A stretch of DNA of 64,000 bases from Oscillospiraceae bacterium (GTDB lineage: Bacteria; Bacillota; Clostridia; Oscillospirales; Ruminococcaceae), in contig JAFUAD010000063.1 in NCBI GenBank assembly GCA_017460835.1, positions 1 to 64,000 of the forward strand, written 5' to 3'. Numbering within the stretch: position 1 is the first letter of the stretch; every line of letters begins with the position of its first letter. Made by a program: the position numbers and the translations under genes. This document shows, one piece after another, positions 1-8,168 of the stretch. Below the pieces are notes generated by a model. It was given only the letters and a program-made list of their open reading frames with translations, was not told the origin of the DNA and searched no databases.

Positions 1-1
1 G

Positions 2-2755
2 CAGTATGATGAGCTTTCATCAAAGGTTACTGTCGAATTAACCGATATTATCAAGGCTTGCACAGATATTGTTGCTGATAAGGGTTTTGACTGGGGAACG
101 GAGAGCGTTCGCAGAGCTGCCGTTGAACTGCTTGCGAAGATGAACGGCACATATAATAGCAAAACTAAGCGTTACCTCTTCATCGACTTCCTCAGAGGTG
201 AGGACATCTTACTCAATGACAGCTATCTCCCTGAGATTCAATCTACTTTCTGCAACCTGCCTGACTTCAATATCCTTCGCCGCATTGAACGCCATGCTTC
301 CAGAACACATTTAGATCTTTCGGATCGCCTGACTGAGATTCTCAGCAATGTCGAGTCAAAGCATAATTTCCGTACTGCAAGACTCATAAAAGCATATGGC
401 GAGGATATGGGTATTCACGAAATCACAGAGCATAAGGATATTTCCCAGTACGCCGAGTGCCTGAAACAGGCAAAGCAGCGGTTTGAGACGATGTATCAGG
501 ATTTCTCGGATGAGCTGGAGCTTTACGAAAGCTATGGAATGCTATCCAATATCAATGGTGAGAAAGACGAAATTGCGGCGATTGCCTTCGATTGGTACCG
601 AATCAGCAAGGTCACAAATGACTATGGCTTCTATGTAAGACTTCTTGAAGTGATCCGCAATATGATATCTGTCAAGGCAGCGAAAAAAGGCGAACAGTTG
701 ATGCGTCAGCTTGATGAGCTTGCTGATAAGCCGGATATCAACTTCGGTGTATTCAGCAAAGAAGCGATTGAAGAAAAAATCAACGATCAGAACTATTCCT
801 CCGCTGAGTTTATCATGAACTGCATTCTTCACGGAGATGTGAATGAGATCTCTGACTATTCAGACGAGCCGTTCGGTTATTTCGGAGAGTTTATCAACGA
901 ATATGCAACCAATTCCCGTGCTGTTCGCGGTGCAGGTCGTGATATCACCGATACGATCTTTGAATACTCCGGAAAGAAAGATCTGGAAAAGGCTCTGATC
1001 GTTCTGACAAACAACGCCCGTAAGGAAACCAAGGGCGGTGCGAACTTGCTCAAGAGTTGGATTCCGCGTGGTGGTCGCTTCTCGGATGAGAAACGGGAAA
1101 ATGTCGAGGAAACAGAGAGAATCAGACTGGTTGGTGCGCAAATTGAGAAGTTGCTCACCATGCTTGGGCTCAAGGTACAGTCCATCACGCACGATGAAAC
1201 CCTCAGCGATGATGCCTATCATGTTTTCTGCCGCAAGCAGATCGGAAAGGTGAATTATACCCACCACATCCCTGCATTCGGCTCCAAGAGCGAAACAGAG
1301 GGCTTCCGTGTGCTGTGTCTGTATGGAACCTATAACTGTGACGGACTGATGGACAAATTCCGATCAGTCAACGCAACAGCAAAGCACACGCTTGTTCTTC
1401 TTGACTTTGCACTCAACATTGAGGAGCGCAGAAGACTTGCAAGAAAAATCAAGGAAGAAAAATCCTTCTCCAAGACCTTCATTGTAATCGACCGAGTGGT
1501 TCTGTTCTACCTTGCAAAGCACTATGCAGAAAACACCGTTATCCGCAGAATGATGGCTGTTACGCTGCCATTCGCATATTATCAGCCGTTTGTTGAGGAA
1601 TCACGGCAGGATATGCCGCCTGAGTTGTTTACCGGAAGAGAAGCGGAGCTGACGTCCATTGAATCTCCGGAAGGCGCAAGCCTCGTGTATGGCGGCCGTC
1701 AGTTGGGTAAGAGTGCGCTGCTGAAAATGGCAAAGCGTAATATTGACAAAAATGGTAACGGCGGAAGAGCAGTGCTGATCGATATCCAGAAACGCACGGC
1801 GGCAGAGGCGGCGAAGATCGTATGTGACCGACTCATTATAGAAGGTATACTCGATGAATCGTGCAAGTGTGATACATGGACAGCTCTTGCGGGGCATCTC
1901 CAGAAACGCTTGATGGATGAAAATCCGGAGACACGAATCAACTACCTGCTGCTGATGCTTGATGAAGCAGACACCTTTATCCAGACAAGCGGTGACACTG
2001 AAGATCAGCCGATCACAGCATTGAAGAGTCTGCCTTCGGATCAGTTCAAGCTTGTTATGGCGGGCTTGCATAATCTGAGCCGCTATAACCGTGAGGTCAC
2101 ACACGGCAATTCCAACCTGATCCATTTGAATTACATCATTGTTCGACAGTTCCGCCGTGAAGAGGCCACCAAGCTGCTGACAAGCATCCTTGCATATCTC
2201 GGCTTCCGCTTTAATCAGAAGATCATTGACAATATCCTCGCATCGACTTATAACTACCCTGGTCTGATCCAGTTCTATTGTCAGAAGCTACTCGAAGCGA
2301 TGAAGAACGAAGATTATGCAGGATATGGTGAATCCGGAACACCGCCCTATGAAGTGACGGAAAGCCACTACAAGAAGGTTCTCTCTGATACTGCATTCAC
2401 CGAAAAGGTAAATGAGAAGCTCGAAGCAACGCTGTTTACTGAGGAGAAGGGGCACAGCAACTATCATATTATCGCTCTGATCCTTGCCTATCTGTATTAT
2501 GCAGAGCCGAACGAAAAGGGCTACACCGAATCGGATATGCTGAAGGTAGCTGAGGAATACCGCATCAACCGTGTAACTTCCTTGAAGCCTGAACAGCTTT
2601 CTGAAATCCTGAGTGAAATGTGTGACCTGAATGTTATTACAGTGATGGACGGGAACTATAGGTTTGTAACAGACGGCTTCCGTAAGCTGCTTGGCAGTCA
2701 GGAAACAGTAGAAAAGAGCATGGGCGATTACTTCGAGGAGGTAGTAGCAGTATGA
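2..2755 (+). CDS. Large P-loop (AAA/STAND-like) ATPase, 5' end outside the window
   Basis: The frame is open to the first base of the window, so the gene starts upstream; about 917 codons are visible. A Walker A motif (GGRQLGKS) lies near visible residue 564 and a Walker B motif (LLLMLDEAD) near 650. A long helical N-terminal part comes before them, and the phrase ELFTGREAEL just ahead of the P-loop resembles the entry to AAA_16/STAND-type ATPase modules. The C-terminal 250 residues look like a winged-helix lid. The stop overlaps the start of the next gene (ATGA), so the two are translationally coupled. Large ATPases paired with a small HEPN protein are common in antiviral systems; a defence role here is inference. 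I cannot name the exact family. Confidence 0.75.
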   Translation, partial: QYDELSSKVTVELTDIIKACTDIVADKGFDWGTESVRRAAVELLAKMNGTYNSKTKRYLFIDFLRGEDILLNDSYLPEIQSTFCNLPDFNILRRIERHASRTHLDLSDRLTEILSNVESKHNFRTARLIKAYGEDMGIHEITEHKDISQYAECLKQAKQRFETMYQDFSDELELYESYGMLSNINGEKDEIAAIAFDWYRISKVTNDYGFYVRLLEVIRNMISVKAAKKGEQLMRQLDELADKPDINFGVFSKEAIEEKINDQNYSSAEFIMNCILHGDVNEISDYSDEPFGYFGEFINEYATNSRAVRGAGRDITDTIFEYSGKKDLEKALIVLTNNARKETKGGANLLKSWIPRGGRFSDEKRENVEETERIRLVGAQIEKLLTMLGLKVQSITHDETLSDDAYHVFCRKQIGKVNYTHHIPAFGSKSETEGFRVLCLYGTYNCDGLMDKFRSVNATAKHTLVLLDFALNIEERRRLARKIKEEKSFSKTFIVIDRVVLFYLAKHYAENTVIRRMMAVTLPFAYYQPFVEESRQDMPPELFTGREAELTSIESPEGASLVYGGRQLGKSALLKMAKRNIDKNGNGGRAVLIDIQKRTAAEAAKIVCDRLIIEGILDESCKCDTWTALAGHLQKRLMDENPETRINYLLLMLDEADTFIQTSGDTEDQPITALKSLPSDQFKLVMAGLHNLSRYNREVTHGNSNLIHLNYIIVRQFRREEATKLLTSILAYLGFRFNQKIIDNILASTYNYPGLIQFYCQKLLEAMKNEDYAGYGESGTPPYEVTESHYKKVLSDTAFTEKVNEKLEATLFTEEKGHSNYHIIALILAYLYYAEPNEKGYTESDMLKVAEEYRINRVTSLKPEQLSEILSEMCDLNVITVMDGNYRFVTDGFRKLLGSQETVEKSMGDYFEEVVAV

Positions 2756-3810
2756 CAGGTGAACTCTGGTGGAGGAGGCTTGTCAATTCTGTTCGTTTCC
2801 TCGATGACATTCAGGATGCATTGACAGAATACAAGTCTGTATTGCTCCTTTTTGACACTGATATCCCTTGGCAGGACATTATGATAGAGACAATTGAGAG
2901 CCGATTGAATGAGCGCATTGACAGCAAAACCTTTGATGTTCTTGATGTATCTAAGGCAGAATCTCCGGGACAATACCTGATGGAGCGATATTGCAGCAGA
3001 GACGAGCGCAAGAAATACTGGCCAACTACTCACGGCAGTCCAGAGAAGTTTCTGGCACAGAACCGAGCAACGCCTCTGAATAAGCGGTATGTCTGCCTCA
3101 CAGGTGTTCGCCCGCATAAAGCTGCTGACTGGGTAGCCTCTATTACTGAGTACCTTGAGAACTGCGATTCAACACAGGAACACGGGGTGTTCATTCTTAT
3201 TGTAGAGGGTGCAGGAGTGTCTGCATCGAAGCAGTTGACAGCGTTCAAGTATAGTGACTATGTAACAGATTATGATTGTATGATGCTCTGCCTCACGCTG
3301 GTATCTGATTTGTCATGCAGCAGGGCTGAGAAGATGTACCTTTGTGAGGTGGCGAGCAACATTGCTCATAACCATGTTGAACTTGCCGCACTGCTCGTGT
3401 CGGAAAAGCTGAAGCTCTTGGAGAATCCCATTGCTGTAGCAGAAAGCACATATCAGGAGAATGGCATTAAAGTTACAAATCTGCAAGAAGTGGTGCGTAT
3501 AGCTGTCTGGGAGGCTCAAATCAAGCTGGTATTTCCGAAGCTGGAGAACTTCCGTGCTGAAATCATAATGAAATACGAGTCAAAGATACAGAGGTTTTTG
3601 CCAATACGCAGTTCTAATAACGAGAAAATCGAAAAAGCGGCGGATTTGGAAATCGGACAGTTGTTCTTTATCTGCAAGGAGAACAGGGACAGCAAGATTA
3701 CCGAATACACCGAGTATGAGATGATCAGGAGGATGCGTGATGCGAGAAACACGCTGGCGCATTGGGAGATACTATCTTATGAGCAGCTTAAGGATCTTGG
3801 CATGATTTAA
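2752..3810 (+). CDS. Unknown protein ending in a HEPN-like R-x4-H motif
   Basis: This 352-residue protein begins inside the stop of the upstream ATPase gene (4-base overlap) and is surely co-expressed with it. The C-terminal 90 residues are helical and end with RNTLAH (R332, H337). This fits the R-polar-x3-H signature of HEPN ribonucleases and HEPN-fold toxins. The N-terminal 200 residues alternate hydrophobic strands (VLLLFD, FILIVEG) with helices, like a P-loop fold without a Walker A motif. No signal peptide or membrane segment is seen. The likely role is effector or partner of the ATPase; RNase activity is inferred from the motif only. Confidence 0.65.
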   Translation: MTGELWWRRLVNSVRFLDDIQDALTEYKSVLLLFDTDIPWQDIMIETIESRLNERIDSKTFDVLDVSKAESPGQYLMERYCSRDERKKYWPTTHGSPEKFLAQNRATPLNKRYVCLTGVRPHKAADWVASITEYLENCDSTQEHGVFILIVEGAGVSASKQLTAFKYSDYVTDYDCMMLCLTLVSDLSCSRAEKMYLCEVASNIAHNHVELAALLVSEKLKLLENPIAVAESTYQENGIKVTNLQEVVRIAVWEAQIKLVFPKLENFRAEIIMKYESKIQRFLPIRSSNNEKIEKAADLEIGQLFFICKENRDSKITEYTEYEMIRRMRDARNTLAHWEILSYEQLKDLGMI

Positions 3811-3816
3811 TCGTAG

Positions 3817-3845
3817 CGGAGACTGTGTGATGAGCATGGTCTCCG
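3817..3845 (+). terminator. Weak hairpin after the ATPase/HEPN pair
   Basis: CGGAGAC and GTCTCCG form a perfect 7-bp stem around a 15-base loop, 7 bases after the stop codon. There is no real T tract, so termination may be partial. The hairpin ends 9-18 bases before the possible starts of the cupin gene. Confidence 0.35.
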
Positions 3846-3863
3846 TTAAGATAGGTGAGGTTT

Positions 3864-4208
3864 ATGGTGTATAACAAAGATAACTCGCATCTCAGACAAG
3901 TTGATAGCTTCCTTGAGATTACAGATTTATTCGTAAATGCTGGACAGCCGATCGATGTTGTCCTTGGCAATCTAAATGGTTTTCACGGTTCATTCGTAAA
4001 TACTTCATCTGACAAGTATTATTATATTTTAGAGGGTGAGGCTGTTGTAAAGATCCAAAAAAAAGCGTTTAATGTAGGAAAAGGTGATTTCATTCATATT
4101 CCAATTATGAATGAACATTCTATCGAAGGAAATGTAAAGCTTCTGATAATATGCTCCCCGCCTTATGATCCTACGTCTGAAATAACAGTAGATAATCAAG
4201 CGGAGTGA
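3864..4208 (+). CDS. Small cupin-fold protein
   Basis: About 114 residues. The central part reads YYYILEGEAVVKIQKKAFNVG, followed by GDFIHIP and a late strand pair, which is the typical Cupin_2 beta-barrel pattern (G-E-x-x-V then G-D-x-x-x-x-P). The usual metal-binding His pair is not obvious, so it may be a sugar- or nucleotide-binding cupin rather than a metalloenzyme. Start is uncertain: ATG 3864 has GAGG only 3 bases ahead, while GTG 3855 is in frame and has a poorer ribosome site. It ends 4 bases before the HD-domain gene, so the two form a pair. Both are clearly A+T-richer than the genes to their left. Confidence 0.7.
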   Translation: MVYNKDNSHLRQVDSFLEITDLFVNAGQPIDVVLGNLNGFHGSFVNTSSDKYYYILEGEAVVKIQKKAFNVGKGDFIHIPIMNEHSIEGNVKLLIICSPPYDPTSEITVDNQAE

Positions 4209-4212
4209 TTAT

Positions 4213-5265
4213 ATGAATGTAATTTTGGAATCGTATTACAAGGTTTTATCTGATGAAACGCCTGATTTTTTAACAGATTATTTGAAAATCAAAGAGCTGA
4301 GACGAATTAATAGTATCGGAATGAATTGTGGCACAGATTATACCAAACTGTTTAATAATTTATTTTTCTATAGCCGCTTTAACCATAGTTTAGCAGTTGC
4401 ATTGATAATTTGGCACTTTACCCATGATAAAGTACAAACAATTGCTGGGTTACTTCACGATATAGCCACTCCAAGTTTCAGCCATTGTATAGATTTTCTT
4501 CATAAAGACTATCTGAATCAAGAATCAACTGAATTTGAGACATACGATATTCTCGATTCGTCCGATGAGTTGAAATTGTTACTTGCAAGAGACCATATCC
4601 CAATTGATGAGGTCCGAGATTACAAAAAGTATCCTATAGCAGATAATCCGACTCCTCAATTATCTGCTGATCGACTTGAATATACTTTGTCAGGAGGGAT
4701 AACCTTTTCACAAGTTTGGAATGTAAACGATATTCTAGAAATCTATTCTGATATCGGAGTTTTTAATAACGAGTTCGGTGAGATAGAGTTAGGTTTTCGT
4801 TCCAGAGCAATTGCAGAAAAGTTCGTTCTTGGTGCATCGAAGATGTGGCATATATTCGTAAGTAATAAAGAAAAACTTGTAATGCAATTTATAGCTGATG
4901 TGATAAAGCAACTAGTAAATATGGGTATCATAACCGAAAATGAGCTTTATTCTTTATCAGAAAGAGAAATAATATCACTTATATATCAAAGTAGATCCCA
5001 GCAACTGGTAGCTGCTTTTGAAGGCTTTCAGAATGCTCATTGTATTTCGGAAGGAAATGTTAAACCGGACAACAGTATGTATATAGTTAACGTCTCCCCA
5101 AAGAAACGATTTATTAATCCTTTAATTAACGGCAGAAGAGGAACCGAAGTATCTTCAATAATACATACGACGATTGAACGGTTTTTGAATTATACCTCGC
5201 CACAATTCTGTTGGTTTAATCATTATATCCCTCGTTCATTGTTTGAAACGAATTGCTCACTATAA
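4213..5265 (+). CDS. HD-domain phosphohydrolase (COG1078-like)
   Basis: A 350-residue protein with a complete HD signature: H58 in RFNHSL, H82-D83 in LLHDIATPSFSH, and D153 in SADRLEY. The HD-ATPSFSH arrangement and the RFNHSL phrase before it match the YdhJ/COG1078 branch, which includes dNTP triphosphohydrolases. Metal-dependent hydrolysis of a nucleotide or phosphorylated metabolite is the expected activity; the substrate is unknown. It starts 4 bases after the cupin gene. HD-family dNTPases can act as phage-limiting enzymes, and the neighbouring ATPase/HEPN pair makes a defence context possible but unproven. Confidence 0.75.
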   Translation: MNVILESYYKVLSDETPDFLTDYLKIKELRRINSIGMNCGTDYTKLFNNLFFYSRFNHSLAVALIIWHFTHDKVQTIAGLLHDIATPSFSHCIDFLHKDYLNQESTEFETYDILDSSDELKLLLARDHIPIDEVRDYKKYPIADNPTPQLSADRLEYTLSGGITFSQVWNVNDILEIYSDIGVFNNEFGEIELGFRSRAIAEKFVLGASKMWHIFVSNKEKLVMQFIADVIKQLVNMGIITENELYSLSEREIISLIYQSRSQQLVAAFEGFQNAHCISEGNVKPDNSMYIVNVSPKKRFINPLINGRRGTEVSSIIHTTIERFLNYTSPQFCWFNHYIPRSLFETNCSL

Positions 5266-5278
5266 GTAGGAGACCACT

Positions 5279-5610
5279 ATGCAGAATTGTGATTATATGA
5301 CACCGACAAGACTCATTTTGGGAAAAGGTTCAATTCAAAACATGGTGAAACAATGCCGCTATATGGCAAGGAGGTGCTCGTTACATATGGCGGCGGTGGT
5401 ATTAAAGCAATTGGTTTATATGATGAAGCCATGAGTCTGCTTAAACAATTTGAAGTATTCGAGCTTCCGGGTATTCAACCAAACCCCAAATACAATTCAA
5501 GCGTTATTGATGGTGTCAAAAAAGCAAAGATAATGGTGTTGAAATGATTCTTGCGGTAGGCGGCAATGTTCTGGACCGTGCCAACGCTATTGTTGCAGTC
5601 ACGACATTCA
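5279..5610 (+). pseudogene. Decayed N-terminal part of an iron-containing alcohol dehydrogenase
   Basis: Translation in shifting frames gives MQNCDYMTPTRLILGKGSIQ, then GKEVLVTYGGGGIKAIGLYD, then FEVFELPGIQPNPKYNSS, then MILAVGGNVLDRANAIVAV. These are consecutive blocks of the NADH-dependent butanol dehydrogenase (BdhA/YqhD-like, group III Fe-ADH) N-terminus. At least two frameshifts separate the blocks, and the iron-binding half is absent. It begins 14 bases after the HD gene, with an AGTAGGAG ribosome site. It cannot make a working enzyme. Confidence 0.7.
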
Positions 5611-5768
5611 ACGGCAATTCGCATTGAGTTTACCATCTGTATCCCGACAGAAATATTACCGCACGGCTTTCCGATGTCCATCTATCACCGACAGAGAACG
5701 ATAGATGGAATTCCGTGGTTGCTCCCGAAGATGGGGGATTTTATATAGAATATGGTGCTGTGCAGTAA
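5611..5768 (+). pseudogene. Unidentified coding remnant
   Basis: After the dehydrogenase remnant, one frame reads VTTFNGNSH, an in-frame TGA, then a hydrophilic protein-like stretch (YHLYPDRNITARLSD to FYIEYGAVQ) ending in TAA near 5768. It has no resemblance to the rest of an alcohol dehydrogenase, so it is probably the tail of a different gene joined here by deletion. No family is recognised. Confidence 0.3.
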
Positions 5769-5973
5769 TCCCCAAAGGTTCAGACTTTAACATGAATAAA
5801 TGGCATGGAAAGGTATTACCGCCCGCTCTCTATATAAAATCGAATTCAGATTGCCAGTCACAAGACTACATATCAATTGACCGAAGCCCATAAGAACTGT
5901 TTGGTTTGATTGCGTTTTTTTCGTGATTGTTTATTTCGCTGGGACTTGTCTGTATTTTTTATAAAGACACCCC
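5769..5973. other. Spacer with no recognisable gene
   Basis: A+T-rich DNA with scattered stops in all frames. I see no gene, strong promoter or terminator before the promoter at 5974. Confidence 0.5.
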
Positions 5974-6002
5974 TTGACAAAACCGGCTTTTTATGCTATA
6001 AT
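5974..6002 (+). promoter_or_regulatory. Consensus sigma-A promoter of a candidate small RNA
   Basis: TTGACA at 5974-5979 and TATAAT at 5997-6002 are perfect hexamers with a 17-base spacer. No open reading frame with a ribosome site follows before the terminator at 6154-6182. Confidence 0.85.
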
Positions 6003-6008
6003 GTACAT

Positions 6009-6182
6009 AGAATATAAGGGGCTATAGACCATCTAGTGCTATCCCGACTGCATTATCAATAGGAAACGATAGCTTATTCGCTCTAAAAATGCACCCTCTC
6101 CTGCAATCAAAGGGTGCATTGTATCAAGATTACCGTTTTTAGCCAGAGAAAGAGCACTTGCCTTGTGGCAGGTGCTTTTTTT
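6009..6182 (+). ncRNA. Candidate small structured RNA
   Basis: A transcript of about 170 bases is predicted from the consensus promoter to an intrinsic terminator. It contains a perfect 9-bp hairpin (ATGCACCCT 6089-6097 with AGGGTGCAT 6111-6119) nested inside a possible GCTCT/AGAGC pairing. The end is a 9-bp stem (GCACTTGCC, loop TTGT, GGCAGGTGC with one G-U pair) followed by seven T. No coding potential is seen. Size and layout would suit a 6S-like or trans-acting RNA, but I do not see the closed duplex ends expected of 6S RNA, so the family is left open. Confidence 0.5.
6154..6182 (+). terminator. Intrinsic terminator of the small RNA
   Basis: Stem 6154-6162 with 6167-6175, loop TTGT, then T7 at 6176-6182. 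Confidence 0.85.
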
Positions 6183-6271
6183 ATGGATTCCGCCTTGTGC
6201 CGGTCGGCCGGGGGCTCCCCGCCGGCCCGCAAAATTCGGCAGGATGCACAAAAATAACCCGCGGTTTTTGC

Positions 6272-6300
6272 TTGACATAACCGGAAAACTATGGTATAAT
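6272..6300 (+). promoter_or_regulatory. Consensus promoter of the tetR-fab locus
   Basis: TTGACA at 6272-6277 and TATAAT at 6295-6300, 17-base spacer. The predicted start site falls inside the first of the two palindromes at 6303-6330, so bound repressor would block initiation. Confidence 0.88.
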
Positions 6301-6302
6301 GA

Positions 6303-6330
6303 GCACACAGTGTGCCGGCACACCGTGTGC
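6303..6330. promoter_or_regulatory. Two tandem palindromic operators, probable TetR sites
   Basis: GCACACAGTGTGC (6303-6315) and GCACACCGTGTGC (6318-6330) are perfect 6-bp dyads around a single central base, with centres 15 bp apart. They start 3 bases after the -10 box and lie 40 bases before the TetR gene. Position and symmetry suit an autoregulated TetR-family operator. Confidence 0.75.
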
Positions 6331-6370
6331 TGAGCCGAAAATCCAGAATGCCGAAAGGAGCCGGAGCGGG

Positions 6371-6949
6371 ATGGCAGCAGAGCAGCCCCAGCGGATACAT
6401 GACGAAATCTCAGACAGAATCATCGAAATCGTAGCCAAAATCGCCGCGGAGGAGGGCGCACATAAGGTCACCGTCAAAAAAATCATCTCGGAAATGGGCG
6501 TCACAAACCGGGTATTCTATAACCGTTTCGCAAACTGCGACGAGGTTCTGCGCATCGTGTATCAGAACACGGTCGTGCGGATGCGGGAGCATATCAAGCC
6601 GGAATTTCACGACAAGGAGAGCTTCATGCAGTTCTGCATTCAGACCGCAGTGGACATCCTGATGCAGACCTACGACGTCAAAATGCAGTTCCGGTATTAT
6701 GTATTCGAGCACGACTCCCTGACCGAGGAAAACCGGCTCTGGTGGGCCGATAAAATTAAAAAGTATTACCGCTATGCAAGGGAGCAGGGCTTTGCGCGGG
6801 AGGTCGATCCGGACGCGCTCTGCTATGCGATCTGGTGCTTCTGCCGCGGATATTATGCCGATGCGGTATCGCGGCAGCTCGCGAAGGAGGATGCCGTGCG
6901 GTATTTCACCTTCGGATTCACCTGCTTCCTCGGCGGACTGGTTCTGTGA
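6371..6949 (+). CDS. TetR-family transcriptional regulator of the fatty acid locus
   Basis: 192 residues. The N-terminal helix-turn-helix is clear (residues ~27-62: HKVTVKKIISEMGV then NRVFYNRFANCDEVL), with the usual TetR turn and the Y-x-R-F recognition-helix end. The remainder is a helical ligand domain. ATG 6371 is chosen because AAAGGAG (6354-6360) sits 10 bases upstream; in-frame codons further up would place the start in the operators. It is the first gene before fabH. Clostridia often control this pathway with FapR or FabT; a TetR repressor sensing an acyl-ACP or acyl-CoA is the likely substitute here. The ligand is inferred, not visible. Confidence 0.85.
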   Translation: MAAEQPQRIHDEISDRIIEIVAKIAAEEGAHKVTVKKIISEMGVTNRVFYNRFANCDEVLRIVYQNTVVRMREHIKPEFHDKESFMQFCIQTAVDILMQTYDVKMQFRYYVFEHDSLTEENRLWWADKIKKYYRYAREQGFAREVDPDALCYAIWCFCRGYYADAVSRQLAKEDAVRYFTFGFTCFLGGLVL

Positions 6950-7009
6950 GCCGGCATATGCAGGAATGCGTTTTCTGCACGATTTCAGTGATTCTTAGGA
7001 GTTCTTGAC

Positions 7010-7981
7010 ATGAGTATTCAGATTCTCGGAACCGGCGCGTATCTGCCGGAAAAAGTCCTGACAAACGACGATCTCGCACAGATGGTGGAGACCTCGGACG
7101 AGTGGATTATGCAGCGGGTCGGGATTCATGAGCGGCGGGTGTCCGTGAATGAATCTGCGGCGGAAATGGCGGAAAAGGCGGCACGGCGCGCGCTCGAAGC
7201 GGCAAATATTCAGCCGGAGGAGCTCGATCTGATCGTTGCCGCGACCGTTTCCTCGGACAGCATTTGTCCCTCGCTTTCCGCACGGGTACAGGCGGCGCTC
7301 GGCGCACACTGCCCGGCATTTGATCTCAATTCCGCATGCAGCGGCTTCCTGTTCGCGCTTGATACCGCGGCGGCGTTCATCGCACGAGGCGGCATCCGGT
7401 ATGCACTGGTCATCGGTGCGGAGCGCCTGAGCAGAGTGCTCGACTGGACGGACCGTTCGACCTGCGTGATTTTCGGAGACGGCTCCGGCGCATTTGTCGT
7501 CGCGCCCGGCGAGCAGTATCTTGCCTCGCGCCTCTTTACGCAGGGCAGCGATTCCGCGCTGTCGATCTCCGCGGGCAAGGGCAATTCCCCGTTTTATGAG
7601 AAGGAGCTCGCGCCCTATAAGGTTGTGATGAACGGGCAGGAGACCTTCAAATTTGCGGTGCGCCGTCTGGAGGAGGATATCAAGCTGCTCTGTGAGCAGG
7701 CGGGCATCACGCCGCAGGAGCTTGACTGGATTGTGCCGCATCAGGCAAATGTCCGGATCATTGATCTCTGCGCGCGCAGACTGAAGCTGCCGCTTGAAAA
7801 ATTCTATATGAATATTGAGCGTTACGGCAATACCTCGTCGGCGAGCGTGCCGATCTCGTTTGATGAACTGGCAAGAAGCGGCAAGCTCAGAGAGGGCGAT
7901 CTCATTGCGATGAGCGCATTCGGCGGCGGTCTCTCCGGAGCCGGCTGCATCATCCGCTGGGCGGGGAGCCCCCGCATGTAA
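7010..7981 (+). CDS. fabH: 3-oxoacyl-ACP synthase III (KAS III)
   Basis: Condenses acetyl-CoA (or a branched acyl-CoA) with malonyl-ACP to start fatty acid chains. At 323 residues it is the normal family length. The catalytic triad is visible: C110 in LNSACSGF, H244 in VPHQAN and N274 in YGNTSS. The substrate-sensing region WIMQRVGI lies near residue 35. ATG 7010 has AGGAG 9 bases upstream. It follows tetR by 60 bases and probably shares its transcript. A block of dispersed repeats separates it from acpP. Confidence 0.96.
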   Translation: MSIQILGTGAYLPEKVLTNDDLAQMVETSDEWIMQRVGIHERRVSVNESAAEMAEKAARRALEAANIQPEELDLIVAATVSSDSICPSLSARVQAALGAHCPAFDLNSACSGFLFALDTAAAFIARGGIRYALVIGAERLSRVLDWTDRSTCVIFGDGSGAFVVAPGEQYLASRLFTQGSDSALSISAGKGNSPFYEKELAPYKVVMNGQETFKFAVRRLEEDIKLLCEQAGITPQELDWIVPHQANVRIIDLCARRLKLPLEKFYMNIERYGNTSSASVPISFDELARSGKLREGDLIAMSAFGGGLSGAGCIIRWAGSPRM

Positions 7982-8168
7982 TTCGCTTCGGTCGGCAGTG
8001 CCGACAGCCGATTCGCTTCGCACCATAATGAGCGGAGGGGCGTTTGTTTTCTCAGCCGAATATTTTGGCACGCTTGGGCGTGCACGCGGCGGGCAGTGCC
8101 CGCTGCCGATTCGCTTCGGTCAGCAGTGCCGACAGCCGATTCGCTTCGGTCGGCAGTGGCGACAGCCG
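7981..8168. repeat. Triplicated 30-bp unit between fabH and acpP
   Basis: A 30-bp unit starting ATTCGCTTCGGTC and ending GACAGCC occurs at about 7981-8010, 8109-8138 and 8139-8168, with one or two base differences. The last two copies are head to tail. The unit shares its first eight bases with one end of the ~80-bp dispersed element, so it may have grown by slippage from that element. Confidence 0.75.
8011..8083 (-). repeat. Dispersed element R1, copy A
   Basis: One of eight copies of a ~75-80 bp intergenic element in the window. In this orientation it runs from ATTCGCTTCGCACCATAATG through CAGCCGAATATTTTGGCACG to the 6-bp hairpin GCACGCTTGGGCGTGC. Strand '-' here means opposite to copies C, D, E, G and H. 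Confidence 0.85.

Noticed and set aside
6009-6182. 6S RNA identity of the small transcript
   Set aside because: Size fits, but I cannot find the long closed 5'/3' duplex with a central bubble that defines 6S RNA, so only a generic ncRNA call is made.
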